A stretch of 64,000 nucleotides of DNA from CAWDMN01 sp963803155 (GTDB lineage Bacteria; Acidobacteriota; Terriglobia; Versatilivoradales; Versatilivoraceae), in NCBI GenBank assembly GCA_963803155.1, contig CAWDMN010000034.1:124001-188000 (forward strand), given 5' to 3'. How positions within the stretch are numbered: position 1 is the first letter of the stretch; each line of letters opens with the position of its first letter. The notes under the pieces are model-generated. The model was not told the origin of the DNA. It searched no databases and saw only the letters and a program-made list of their open reading frames with translations. The translations under genes were made by a program, and so were the position numbers. This document shows, piece by piece, positions 50,753 through 59,393 of the stretch.

Positions 50753-52840
50753 ATGGAACAAAAAGATTCCGGAACTTTTTTGCCGAGTTCTCTGCACAAG
50801 CTTGAGGCGGTTTTCCACATGAGCATTTTGATTTATGCTTCCACAATTTTTTGCAGCGCTTTCCTTCTATTTGCGGTTCAACCAGCGCTTGCCAAGGCGA
50901 TACTCCCTTGGTTCGGCGGCTCTGCGTCGGTTTGGACTACCTGTCTGTTATTTTTTCAAACCGTGTTGCTGGCGGGGTATCTGTATGCGCACACATCCAT
51001 TCGATATCTCAGTCAGAAAGCTCAAATCTATTTACACTTGGCGTTGTTGTTGATCAGCCTCTTCCTCCTGCCGATTATTCCGGCCGCCAGTTGGAAACCA
51101 TCCGGGCAAGAGGACCCCATCTGGCGCATTCTGGCGCTGCTGACCACTACCGTTGGCTTGCCTTACTTTTTGCTCTCCACGACCGCTCCACTGGTGCAGG
51201 CCTGGGTTGCCAGGGTTCAGCGGATTATGCCATATCGTCTTTATGCACTTTCCAATCTGGGTTCCATGCTGGCATTGCTCAGTTTTCCCTTCTTGATTGA
51301 ACCCTTTCTCAAAATAAAGCCGCAACTCATTTCGTGGTCCTGGGGGTATGGTGTCTTTGTGCTTCTCTGTAGTGTGGCGGCTTTGGGAAGCCGGCAGCCA
51401 AGAAGTCCTCTTCCTGGTGCGGATGACTCTTCAGCCAGGCTTTCGCGAGCATCAAAACCGGCTCTCCGATCCTTGTTCTTTTGGCTGGTTTTGTCGGCTC
51501 TGCCTTCGGCATTGCTGTTGGCGGTAACCAATCATCTCAGTCAAAATGTGGCCGCGATCCCTTTTTTATGGATTCTTCCTCTCTGTCTTTATTTGTTGAG
51601 TTTTATTATCTGTTTTGGTCGTCCACAATGGTACAACTCCAGCATTTATTATTGGGTCCTGGCTGCCGCTTTGGGAGCGATGACCTATGGGTTGTTGCGG
51701 ATCGATGCTGTAGCTCGTCTTAGCCTCTTGATCTCAGTTTTCTCGGCCGGCTTCTTCGTCTGTTGTCTCTTCTTCAATGGCGAGCTGGTTTTGCGCAAGC
51801 CTTCCCCCGAACACTTGACCACCTTCTATTTGATGATTTCACTGGGGGGTGCGCTAGGTGCGCTTTTTGTTGGAGTAATTGCCCCCTATACTTTTCGGGG
51901 GTGCTTTGAGTTGCCGGTGATCATTGCTTCCTGCGGGCTTTTAGCACTTTTGACCATCTATCGGAAAAATATATTTACCGATATATTCTGGACGCTCATG
52001 GCCGTGGGACTTTTACTGGCGTCAGCCTCTGGGATATACTCTCTGGCTTCGTCGTCAAAGGTCATGTTGAGAAATTTCTATGGAGGGTTGCGGGTTCTCG
52101 ATTCCGCGGGGAAAAATCCGGAGGAAGCCACGCGAATCCTGGTGCACGGTGTCATTAATCATGGGACCCAGTTCCTTTCTCCTCGCCGGAAAAATTGGCC
52201 AACCGCCTATTTCGGACCGGATTCAGGAGCTGGACGTGCCATTTTGCATGCCGGGAACACCCGGTTGTGTGTAGGCATTGTCGGTTTAGGGGCCGGGACT
52301 CTCGCCGTCTATGGCAGACCGGGAGACAGTTTTCGATTCTATGAGATCAATCCGTTAATCCTCCAGCTTGCTCAACGGGAATTTTCTTTTTTGCGGGATT
52401 GCCAGGCGAATGTCTCCGTGATCCTGGGAGATGCGAGATTGTCGTTGGAGCGGGAACCTAGCAACCAGTTCGACATTCTGGTGATTGACGCTTTTTCGGG
52501 AGATTCAATTCCAGTGCATCTTCTGACTCGTGAGGCATTCACGGTCTATTTCCGGCACTTGAAATCCGAGGGTATCCTGACCCTTCATCTTTCGAACCGT
52601 TACCTTGACCTGCCGCCAGTGGTCCGGGAAGTGAGCAATTCCTTGGGGAAACAGTCCAGATTGGTTATCACCAAAGACGATGTAAAAAACGGCCTTTCTT
52701 GGTCTGTCTGGATGATGGTTGCTAGCCACGCTGCAACTCTTCAGCGAGCCGGAGCACTGGAGGATGAATTGCCGGTCACATTCCGTCCCATAAGTCCGTG
52801 GACGGATAATTTCAGCAATCAATTTCAGGTTTTAAAATGA
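50753..52840 (+). CDS. Membrane-fused spermidine-synthase-like protein
   Basis: A 695-aa two-part protein. Residues about 25-440 form some ten to twelve transmembrane segments starting SAFLLFAVQPALAKAILPWF. The C-terminal 200 residues are a spermidine synthase/methyltransferase-like Rossmann domain: VGIVGLGAGTLAVYGRPGDS near 503-522, FYEINPLILQLAQ, ILGDARLSLERE and ILVIDAFSGDSIPVHLLTRE. Such fusions are widespread and not shown to make polyamines. An alternative start is ATG 50819, just before the first membrane helix. It interrupts the run of glycosyltransferases. Confidence 0.85.
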   Translation: MEQKDSGTFLPSSLHKLEAVFHMSILIYASTIFCSAFLLFAVQPALAKAILPWFGGSASVWTTCLLFFQTVLLAGYLYAHTSIRYLSQKAQIYLHLALLLISLFLLPIIPAASWKPSGQEDPIWRILALLTTTVGLPYFLLSTTAPLVQAWVARVQRIMPYRLYALSNLGSMLALLSFPFLIEPFLKIKPQLISWSWGYGVFVLLCSVAALGSRQPRSPLPGADDSSARLSRASKPALRSLFFWLVLSALPSALLLAVTNHLSQNVAAIPFLWILPLCLYLLSFIICFGRPQWYNSSIYYWVLAAALGAMTYGLLRIDAVARLSLLISVFSAGFFVCCLFFNGELVLRKPSPEHLTTFYLMISLGGALGALFVGVIAPYTFRGCFELPVIIASCGLLALLTIYRKNIFTDIFWTLMAVGLLLASASGIYSLASSSKVMLRNFYGGLRVLDSAGKNPEEATRILVHGVINHGTQFLSPRRKNWPTAYFGPDSGAGRAILHAGNTRLCVGIVGLGAGTLAVYGRPGDSFRFYEINPLILQLAQREFSFLRDCQANVSVILGDARLSLEREPSNQFDILVIDAFSGDSIPVHLLTREAFTVYFRHLKSEGILTLHLSNRYLDLPPVVREVSNSLGKQSRLVITKDDVKNGLSWSVWMMVASHAATLQRAGALEDELPVTFRPISPWTDNFSNQFQVLK

Positions 52841-53015
52841 ACCGCTGGATATGCTGTCTATGCCATTTCCCGGCCTGAAGATTTCACTATTCGTGACTAC
52901 TCAGCATCCCATCGTGTGGAATGTGCTCAGCGTGGCTACCATTCACTTTAGGTTCGGAGAAGTCGCCGCAATTCATTACCAACCATCGAAAATCGTTCAT
53001 CAGAATCTATTCATG

Positions 53016-54227
53016 TCATGAGTTGATGTTGGGAATGCCCATTGATGCGAATCGGCTTCTCATCCTGCATTGATTCCGCACCCAGAAATATAGCGCTCCC
53101 CAAACGGGGAATGTCCAGAAAGTCATATAGTCTCTTCCATTGCCCGCATATAAAACCGTGAAAAAATATAAGAGATTGATTACGACGAATTCCCCCAAAA
53201 TACGCCGGCGAAAGGAGGTGTCGCAATTTTTCCCCGTTATGATAGCCACTTCAAAGACATTCACCAGCAGGACAATTTGATCGGCACTCCAAACATGAGG
53301 AGTGGTAATTACTGAAACCAACAGGAGAATGGGGAATATTTCTTTCCAGACCAATGGGGGCTTGTACCGCCATTGCCACCAGGTAATGGCGATGATCCCA
53401 AAAGTCAACGGTAAGTAATCCAGGAGAACAGAGTGTCTTCCCAATAAAAGCCCAAAAACCGTTCCCCAGGTAGGTTGCGAAAATCCGGCTTGCATATGGC
53501 CAGCAATGGATTGGCTTTGTCGAATATATTGGGGGAAAATAAGCGGATTCACCAGCCATGGGATTATGGTTGCGGCAAAAAGTGCCCAAAAAGAGTGTAG
53601 CCAGAGAGGCCACGACCGATTTTGGAATAGCCAAAGCAGAAAAAAAGGCCAGAATAAATAGACTAAATGGGGCTTAATGCTTAATAAAAGAATCGCTAGC
53701 CCGAGAGTCCAGGGCCGTCGCTCTTCCGTTGACTTCAGAAACAGTACCGCACCCATCAAAATCAGCGGGGTGATCTGTCCGAATTTTAGAACCAGCACCG
53801 TCGGGAAAAAAGAGCAGGCGAGAATCCAAATCATCGATTTTCTTTCTTGGCTCCCTCCCCCCAGAAACCATAATTCCCAGGATGAGAAGAAAATCGTCAG
53901 TGCATTGAATGCCATCCATACCAAATGAGCAAGAGGGAATTGGAGGAGACCGAGCGGCATGAGGAGAGTCAAAACCCAGGGGGGATTCCACAGAATAAGC
54001 GGAGAATCCCGTTGGGAACCTTGGGCTTTCTGCTCTTCCCGGTTGAGATCGAAGGAGTAGGGATTTTGACCTTGGACCAACAGGTGTGCGCTCGACCAAT
54101 AGCTGATGAAATCATCCATCGGGTTCGCTTGCCAGCGCAGAAATGCAGGCCAATACTGAAAACAGAAAATAACGATTAGGCCGACCAGAAGAGTTCTTCT
54201 TATGACCCGCCGCCGTTTCGGGAGCAT
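53016..54227 (-). CDS. GT87-family membrane glycosyltransferase
   Basis: A 403-aa membrane protein with about nine to ten segments. The first-loop motif PMDDFISYWSSAHLLVQGQN (near residues 36-55), NPPWVLTLLMPLGLL and LKFGQITPLILMGAVLFLKS match the protein at 48105 closely in pattern, so these two are paralogues of one GT87 subtype. LLLSIKPHLVYLFW carries the conserved KP pair. Adjacent to another GT87 gene on the same strand (54350), 122 bp apart. Confidence 0.85.
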   Translation of the reverse strand: MLPKRRRVIRRTLLVGLIVIFCFQYWPAFLRWQANPMDDFISYWSSAHLLVQGQNPYSFDLNREEQKAQGSQRDSPLILWNPPWVLTLLMPLGLLQFPLAHLVWMAFNALTIFFSSWELWFLGGGSQERKSMIWILACSFFPTVLVLKFGQITPLILMGAVLFLKSTEERRPWTLGLAILLLSIKPHLVYLFWPFFLLWLFQNRSWPLWLHSFWALFAATIIPWLVNPLIFPQYIRQSQSIAGHMQAGFSQPTWGTVFGLLLGRHSVLLDYLPLTFGIIAITWWQWRYKPPLVWKEIFPILLLVSVITTPHVWSADQIVLLVNVFEVAIITGKNCDTSFRRRILGEFVVINLLYFFTVLYAGNGRDYMTFWTFPVWGALYFWVRNQCRMRSRFASMGIPNINS

Positions 54228-54349
54228 ATCGAGTTCGGTCCTCCAGAAAGCAATTGAATACTAATTACACCATTTTTCTTTCAGCTCGAATTAATCCGAT
54301 ATTAAACAGATGTCCGGCATGCATTCGTGGTCAACCCTGTTACAGAAAA

Positions 54350-55606
54350 TTATTGGACTGTCTGGCTTATTTCCCGAAGAATCAATCCTGCCATGATACA
54401 GAGCCCCAAAAAAGGTAAATACATCGAAATGAAAACGACCCAGATCGAACTCACTCCCAGCAGCGAATTCGAGTATTCGTCTATGCGATTCATCAATAAA
54501 AGGCTCACAATAAATAGCACAATTTTTATTGTGGAAGGGGATTTTCGAAGATGTAGGAATAGGACAGCGCAAGGGAATATTAAAAAAACAAAATAATGCC
54601 CCCAGTTGAGAGGAAGGGATAGAAGCATCATTGCGGTTAAGAGGCTGAATTCCAGGTCGCGATTTTTTCTTCGAAACCATAGGAAACCCAAAGTGATGAA
54701 GAATAACCCCAGCCCAATCTGATTTGTCGCGGGGGCCTTGGCCTGGATGGTGCTTACGGAAGGGATACCTCCTTTTGCCACAAAAAGAAGAGTATTGAGA
54801 AAAGAGGGAATCGAATAATTATAGGCCCCAGGACCAATAGTCGTCATCGAAACGGGGAGGCCATAATAAAAATAGTCTTTCCAAAGCCGGGGGCCGCTGA
54901 AAAGCATAATGGAAATCAGCAACAACAAGCTCGACAAAAGGCGGACCATCATGGTTTTCCAGGTACGCGCATCCCTCCAAATGAACCAGGGTAGCAAAGC
55001 CAAGGGGAAAATTTTCAGGGCTCCCACTGCTGTTGCCACTAGGCAAGCCATAATATTCCGCTCTTTCCTTTGAAGTGCAAATGCCCATAAAAGCAAAGCG
55101 GCGAGAGACAGCTGGATCTGAGAATAGAAAAAGTGGACGCTAGTCACATTCGAAATTAAGATAATGCCGAATAGAAAATAAAGAGTTCTCAGGGGCAGCT
55201 TTTTTTTCAGCAGGATATACGTCAATAGGAAGATAGCCAAAAAACTACACAGCTGGATGCTGACTAATATCCAAAAGGCTGTGGTGGATTGGAAAAGGCC
55301 CAATGGTGTCAAACTCCACATCAAGAACGGCGGATTTGTTTCAAACGGAAGGCCCGGTGAGATGGCAAAACGGGCATCTGGATTAAAAAGGGTTTGGGGA
55401 GTTGTATAGGGGTTGACTCCCTTTAATAACATGCGCGCCGAGATGTAATAATGATTGAAATCCCATTGATAGATGCGGCTAGGCAGGGATCCTCCAACTT
55501 CGAACAGATAAGATCCGACAATAATGGCTAAGGCAATGTCCCATAAACGATTTTGAGCTAATCTTTTTATTAATCCCCAAGAGGTCGTTTTCAAAATGTT
55601 CGGCAT
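54350..55606 (-). CDS. GT87-family membrane glycosyltransferase
   Basis: A 418-aa membrane protein. YQWDFNHYYISARMLLKGVN near residues 47-66 has the acidic first loop, ETNPPFLMWSLTPLGLF the NPP motif, and SQIQLSLAALLLWAFALQRK the Q-LL motif. LLSLPLNWGHYFVFLIFP fits the C-terminal GT87 pattern. Upstream of the GT87 gene at 53016 on the same strand, so possibly co-transcribed with it. Confidence 0.85.
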   Translation of the reverse strand: MPNILKTTSWGLIKRLAQNRLWDIALAIIVGSYLFEVGGSLPSRIYQWDFNHYYISARMLLKGVNPYTTPQTLFNPDARFAISPGLPFETNPPFLMWSLTPLGLFQSTTAFWILVSIQLCSFLAIFLLTYILLKKKLPLRTLYFLFGIILISNVTSVHFFYSQIQLSLAALLLWAFALQRKERNIMACLVATAVGALKIFPLALLPWFIWRDARTWKTMMVRLLSSLLLLISIMLFSGPRLWKDYFYYGLPVSMTTIGPGAYNYSIPSFLNTLLFVAKGGIPSVSTIQAKAPATNQIGLGLFFITLGFLWFRRKNRDLEFSLLTAMMLLSLPLNWGHYFVFLIFPCAVLFLHLRKSPSTIKIVLFIVSLLLMNRIDEYSNSLLGVSSIWVVFISMYLPFLGLCIMAGLILREISQTVQ

Positions 55607-55876
55607 TGCCTGATATAGGTGTCTGAGTGATGTTGATAATCCCGCCGATTGTGAAGGATTGATCCGCGGGGGCTATTCATCCTTGAATTGGGAAAATCGC
55701 GCTTGGGATCAATATCCGTCGATTGAAGAAAACCGAAAGCAAAACTCTCCTTCAAGAAAAGCACCGTTACAAGCGGCGACTGCATTATAATCTTGGGTCG
55801 TTTATTACATGAGATATAGACAGGGGTCAAGGAGGAAAAACAGGAGGAAAAACAAGAAAAAAGGAAGAACAAATTC

Positions 55877-55909
55877 ATGCCCGTCTCTTTGGGTTATTAT
55901 TATGAATAA
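55877..55909 (+). other. Possible 10-aa coupled leader peptide
   Basis: ATG at 55877, after a purine-rich AGGAAG tract, encodes MPVSLGYYYE. Its TAA (55907-55909) overlaps the ATG at 55902 of the next gene. It may couple translation of that gene or be chance. Confidence 0.25.
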
Positions 55910-56834
55910 AAATCTTCGTCTCAGTTTGGAAATTGGCTCCGCTAGCAGTTTCCTGTGCTGGATGATTCACCGGTGCACATCGGTCCCCCGGCAGGATTTC
56001 TGGTGGGCAATCGCGATGGCTCAAAATCTTCTTGCGCGCCGCGATCCTTATTCGAATCACTTTGGCAACGAGGCCGTCCCCTATCCGTTGCCCGCAGCGC
56101 TCTGGGGATTGCCTTTTGTTCATCTTCCAATTTCAATCGGCAGTGTGCTCTTTTTTGGAGTCAGCACAGGGATTTTGGCCTATGGTTTGTTAAAAACTGG
56201 GCGATGGCGGCTCTCTCTTTTTTTGGCATTTCCATTTTTCGCGGCGATGTTTACCACTCAATGGAGTCCGCTGATTACCGCTGCCGCTTACTTCCCGGCT
56301 GTTTTCCCTGTAATATTGGCAAAGCCGAACATTGGAATACCGGTGGGATTGATCTATTGGTCGCGCAAGGGCCTTTGGTGCGCGGGCATTGTTGCGGTAC
56401 TTAGTCTCTGCATCGAGCCTAATTGGCCTTTTCGTTGGTGGTCACAAATCGGAGGATACCAGGGTTTCATCCCGCTTTTCACCTTGCCGGGGCCGCTCCT
56501 GCTTTGTGCAATCCCGCGGATCAAGACAAAATCAGCTCAACTGCTGCTGTTGTCATCCCTCATGCCTCAGCGATGGTTTTATGATCCCCTGATTCTTTGG
56601 CTGATTCCCAAAACGATTGGGCAGATGCTGTGGGCTAGCCTGATCAGTTGGCTGGCCTTGGCGGGATGGTTATTATTGCCCCACACCGCGAAAATGGTTG
56701 GAGTGACGACTGTAGTTTTCGTCTATCTTCCCATGCTCGCGGTTGTTTTCTCGGATAAAATATTTTTTGTGTGGGGAGGTTTACTAAAAACCATTGAGAA
56801 AAGTCCTGTTCACGGAAAACCTAATCCGAAATAA
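55902..56834 (+). CDS. Short GT87-like membrane protein
   Basis: A 310-aa protein from ATG 55902. The first loop RQDFWWAIAMAQNLLARRDP (near residues 30-49), YPLPAALWGLPFVHLP and TQWSPLITAAAYFPAVFPVI follow the GT87 pattern, but the protein is about 80 residues shorter than its neighbours. An in-frame start at 55809 adds a very basic 31-residue N-terminus of low complexity, which I consider less likely. About eight transmembrane segments. The last of the glycosyltransferase run. Confidence 0.7.
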   Translation: MNKNLRLSLEIGSASSFLCWMIHRCTSVPRQDFWWAIAMAQNLLARRDPYSNHFGNEAVPYPLPAALWGLPFVHLPISIGSVLFFGVSTGILAYGLLKTGRWRLSLFLAFPFFAAMFTTQWSPLITAAAYFPAVFPVILAKPNIGIPVGLIYWSRKGLWCAGIVAVLSLCIEPNWPFRWWSQIGGYQGFIPLFTLPGPLLLCAIPRIKTKSAQLLLLSSLMPQRWFYDPLILWLIPKTIGQMLWASLISWLALAGWLLLPHTAKMVGVTTVVFVYLPMLAVVFSDKIFFVWGGLLKTIEKSPVHGKPNPK

Positions 56835-57240
56835 TCCCTCGTCTCTGAAAAAGTTAGGTTTTTTATTGCCTCGAATTTGTGCGTTCTTAATCCAAAATCT
56901 AGGCAATAGGATCAAAAGATAAGTGAGGACCAAAAACTAGTGCGAATTGTTCATTTGCGGGAACTATGTGACGGAGTACTCGTGTGGCCGGCGTCAACGC
57001 GGAATGTGCCGACTTGGCTGACTGTAGGTGGATGATCCGGGGAATCCACCGACGCTGACGAACCATCCGTGCCGGTGGAAGGGGCGCCAATGGCCGCTTG
57101 ATGCCTGAATCTCTCGATTATGATTGCACTCATTGCATCACTCCTGCTTGTGCGAATCAGCCCGTCAATGATAAAGTCGTAATTTATGCCGGGACTTCGC
57201 TTCGTTCCGGGAACCTGCAGTCGATTTGGTTAAAAACCTA
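56835..57240. other. Gap between the GT run and the TPM gene
   Basis: About 400 bp. A 60-aa minus frame (56951-57133) with a good ribosome-binding site lies here (listed separately). Otherwise no structure that I can defend. Confidence 0.4.
56951..57133 (-). CDS. Possible 60-aa secreted-type or RiPP-like peptide (unsupported by homology)
   Basis: A minus-strand frame of 60 residues starting MSAIIIERFRHQ and ending TSTPSHSSRK. An ideal Shine-Dalgarno AGGAG (57141-57145) lies 7 bases before the ATG. The sequence is hydrophilic and rich in Ser, Thr, His and Pro in its second half, with no membrane segment or known domain. It stands alone between plus-strand genes. Such composition may reflect either a peptide precursor or a chance frame. 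Confidence 0.3.
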   Translation of the reverse strand: MSAIIIERFRHQAAIGAPSTGTDGSSASVDSPDHPPTVSQVGTFRVDAGHTSTPSHSSRK

Positions 57241-58116
57241 ATGCGAAACCTAGAACTTTTGTGGCCCAAACAAATTCAATGCTTTCTTCCCAATTTTTCG
57301 CGCATTCTTCGGATTTTCTCAAGAGGTAGAGCTAATTGCCTCTTTGCACTTCTCTTTTTTCTCCCGCTTTTTTGTTTGCCCCTTATTTCCCAGACGCCGC
57401 AAAAACCCTCCGGCTATGTGAACGATTTTGCCAACGTCATTGACGGTGCGGCAAGTCGGCAAATTGAACAACTTTGTCAGGAGCTTTCGAGCAAGACTGG
57501 GGTCCAGCTGGCCGTGGTGACGGTTTCTTCCTTGGACGGTGAGCCCATTGAGAATTATGCTGAAAAAACTTTCAAACAGTGGGGCATCGGGCAAAAGGAT
57601 CAGTCCAACGGATTGCTTATTCTTGTTTCCGTGGGCGACCATGCCTATCGAACTGAAGTTGGATACGGATTAGAACCACTCCTGACAGACGGCATTACCG
57701 GGGATGTCGGCCGCGGCATGGTTCCCTACTTTCGCGCCGGACGCTATGGGGAAGGGCTTTCCCTGGCGGCAAGAACCTATGCGGAACGCATTGCTCAAAA
57801 CGCAGGAGTCTCTCTCTCGGGGCAGAAACCAGAACCGATGGAGCACCGCTCCTCTTCTGCCGCTAAGAAAAAGCTGATCTCCGCGGGTTTATTCGTCCTG
57901 ATCTTTTTTATTCTCCCTTTCTTTTTGGGTGGGGGAGGGCTCTTCCGGTCGGGCCGGAGATCCTACAGAGGAGGTGGCTATTATGGAGGCTGGGGTGGTG
58001 GAGGTGGCTTTGGAGGATTTGGGGGATTTGGAGGCAGCGGCGGCGGTGGTTTTGGCGGATTCGGAGGGTTTGGAGGCGGGAGCAGCGGCGGAGGCGGCAG
58101 TTCTGGCAGTTGGTGA
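57241..58116 (+). CDS. TPM-domain protein with Gly-rich tail (YgcG-like)
   Basis: A 291-aa envelope protein. After about 35 N-terminal residues comes a hydrophobic signal/anchor (CLFALLFFLPLFCLPL), then a TPM phosphatase-like domain (about residues 52-185): GYVNDFANVIDGAASRQIEQ, VQLAVVTVSSLDGEPIENYA, YRTEVGYGLEPLLTDG. A second membrane segment (near 215-232) and a Gly/Phe/Ser-rich tail ending GSSGSW follow, typical of the YgcG subgroup. It lies upstream of a nucleotidyltransferase and lemA on the same strand; TPM and LemA proteins are often neighbours. Biochemical role not established. Confidence 0.88.
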   Translation: MRNLELLWPKQIQCFLPNFSRILRIFSRGRANCLFALLFFLPLFCLPLISQTPQKPSGYVNDFANVIDGAASRQIEQLCQELSSKTGVQLAVVTVSSLDGEPIENYAEKTFKQWGIGQKDQSNGLLILVSVGDHAYRTEVGYGLEPLLTDGITGDVGRGMVPYFRAGRYGEGLSLAARTYAERIAQNAGVSLSGQKPEPMEHRSSSAAKKKLISAGLFVLIFFILPFFLGGGGLFRSGRRSYRGGGYYGGWGGGGGFGGFGGFGGSGGGGFGGFGGFGGGSSGGGGSSGSW

Positions 58117-58161
58117 GAGTAGGGGGAGGGATGAGGAATGAAGGATGATGGGGGTGGTGAG

Positions 58162-58189
58162 TTGGAATTTGGAATTGTGAATTCTGGAA
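58162..58189 (+). repeat. Short heptamer array TTGGAAT
   Basis: TTGGAAT, TTGGAAT, TGTGAAT, TCTGGAA, four 7-bp units. They follow a short run of the GATGAGG word near 58128-58148 just after the TPM stop codon. Confidence 0.6.
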
Positions 58190-58311
58190 AGACAAGCACG
58201 CCACCAACACTGAGGTACTATGACTGACTTCGTCATGCTCGCCCGTTCGACCTTTTAGCCCTGATCACATCTATGAGATATCCAGGACAATAGTCTCATT
58301 TGGAGCCCGGC

Positions 58312-59022
58312 ATGGAAAAAGTTTTAACGAAGCTTGTTTCTGATTTATGTGAGAGTTGTGGCGACAATCTTATTGCGGTTATTCTTTACGGCTCTTCGGC
58401 CAGTGGCGAATTTCAGCATAAGCATTCCGATTTGAATACTCTTTGTGTTCTGAGAGATCTCTCTCCGGAATATGTGTGCAAAGCCGGCAAAGCGATTGCT
58501 GGCTTTGTGAAACAAGGACAGCCCCCCCCGCTGCTGTTTAGCCACGATGAGATTGAAAATGCCAACGATGTTTTTCCGGTGGAATTCCTGGACATCCAAG
58601 TTAACCATCGCGTTCTTTATGGCGAAGATGTTTTTGCGGAGCTGCAAATTGGTCGGGAAAATCACCGGTTGGAAGTGGAGCACGAATTGCGTTCCAAATT
58701 GATTGGATTACGGCAGAATTTCTTGGCATCCACCCAAGATCCGAAAACTACGGAACAGTTGATGCTGCGTTCTCTTTCCAGCGTTTTGACCCTTTTCCGC
58801 CATATCCTCTTGTTAAGAGGCGAAGAGGTGTCGGTTCACAAGCGGGATATTGTCAAGACTGGATCTCAAAAATGCGGATTGGATGCATCGGTATTCTTGA
58901 CTCTGCTTGATATCCGGGATAAACAGAAGAAGTTGGCACCAGCCGAAACAGAGACACTTTTTGCCGGGTATTGGCGGGAAATTGAGAAAATGATCGCAGT
59001 TGTGGACAAATTGCCGCTGTAA
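58312..59022 (+). CDS. Nucleotidyltransferase-fold protein (NTP_transf_2)
   Basis: A 236-aa protein. The nucleotidyltransferase signature AVILYGSSASGEFQHKHSDL (near residues 21-40) has the GSS motif and the first Asp; a partner acidic site is in VFPVEFLDIQVNH near 91-102, and a helical C-terminal domain follows. It resembles MNT/KNTase-like proteins but is solitary, without a HEPN partner nearby, so toxin-antitoxin function is not implied. The ATG at 58312 has GGAG 8 bases upstream. It sits between the TPM and lemA genes. Substrate unknown. Confidence 0.8.
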   Translation: MEKVLTKLVSDLCESCGDNLIAVILYGSSASGEFQHKHSDLNTLCVLRDLSPEYVCKAGKAIAGFVKQGQPPPLLFSHDEIENANDVFPVEFLDIQVNHRVLYGEDVFAELQIGRENHRLEVEHELRSKLIGLRQNFLASTQDPKTTEQLMLRSLSSVLTLFRHILLLRGEEVSVHKRDIVKTGSQKCGLDASVFLTLLDIRDKQKKLAPAETETLFAGYWREIEKMIAVVDKLPL

Positions 59023-59393
59023 ATCTTAAAAACAGATTAGGGCCAGGCCGACAATTGAGCGGACCAAATGATTGAGGATTTGAAGGTTCAACGCCTGTAA
59101 AAAAATGATCGGTCAAAATTTGCCTAGTTAAGGAGGGCTCTTGTCGAGCTTTCTCCCCTCGGGGAGTGGTGAAAGGAATAAGGAGCATGAGAAACCATAC
59201 GTCGCATGCCCCCTTATCCGGCGCAAGCACCTGCCTTATCCCCGCCTGATGCAGGGCAAGGGCATTGATAATTCGAGTGCGATGGCGATTCCGATGCCGG
59301 TTCCGAAAAGACTAGCGGTCCTGAGTATGCCTCGTCCCGCAACCCACTTTTTTTCAAATTTGTAAATGGATTCTAATCAGGGAGAAATTGAAT
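59023..59393. other. Gap between nucleotidyltransferase gene and lemA
   Basis: About 370 bp with no gene. A GATTCCGATGCC word at about 59287-59298 matches the inverted repeat near 9558. GGGAG before 59394 is the lemA ribosome-binding site. Confidence 0.5.

Noticed and set aside
57889..58236. Long minus and alternate frames opposite the TPM gene tail (Ser/Pro/Ala-rich)
   Set aside because: They are shadows of the Gly-rich coding tail of the TPM protein; low-complexity GC-rich codons keep all frames open.
58312..59022. Nucleotidyltransferase as part of a HEPN-MNT toxin-antitoxin pair
   Set aside because: No HEPN-type small helical protein lies next to it; the neighbours are TPM and LemA proteins, and at 236 aa it is longer than MNT antitoxins.
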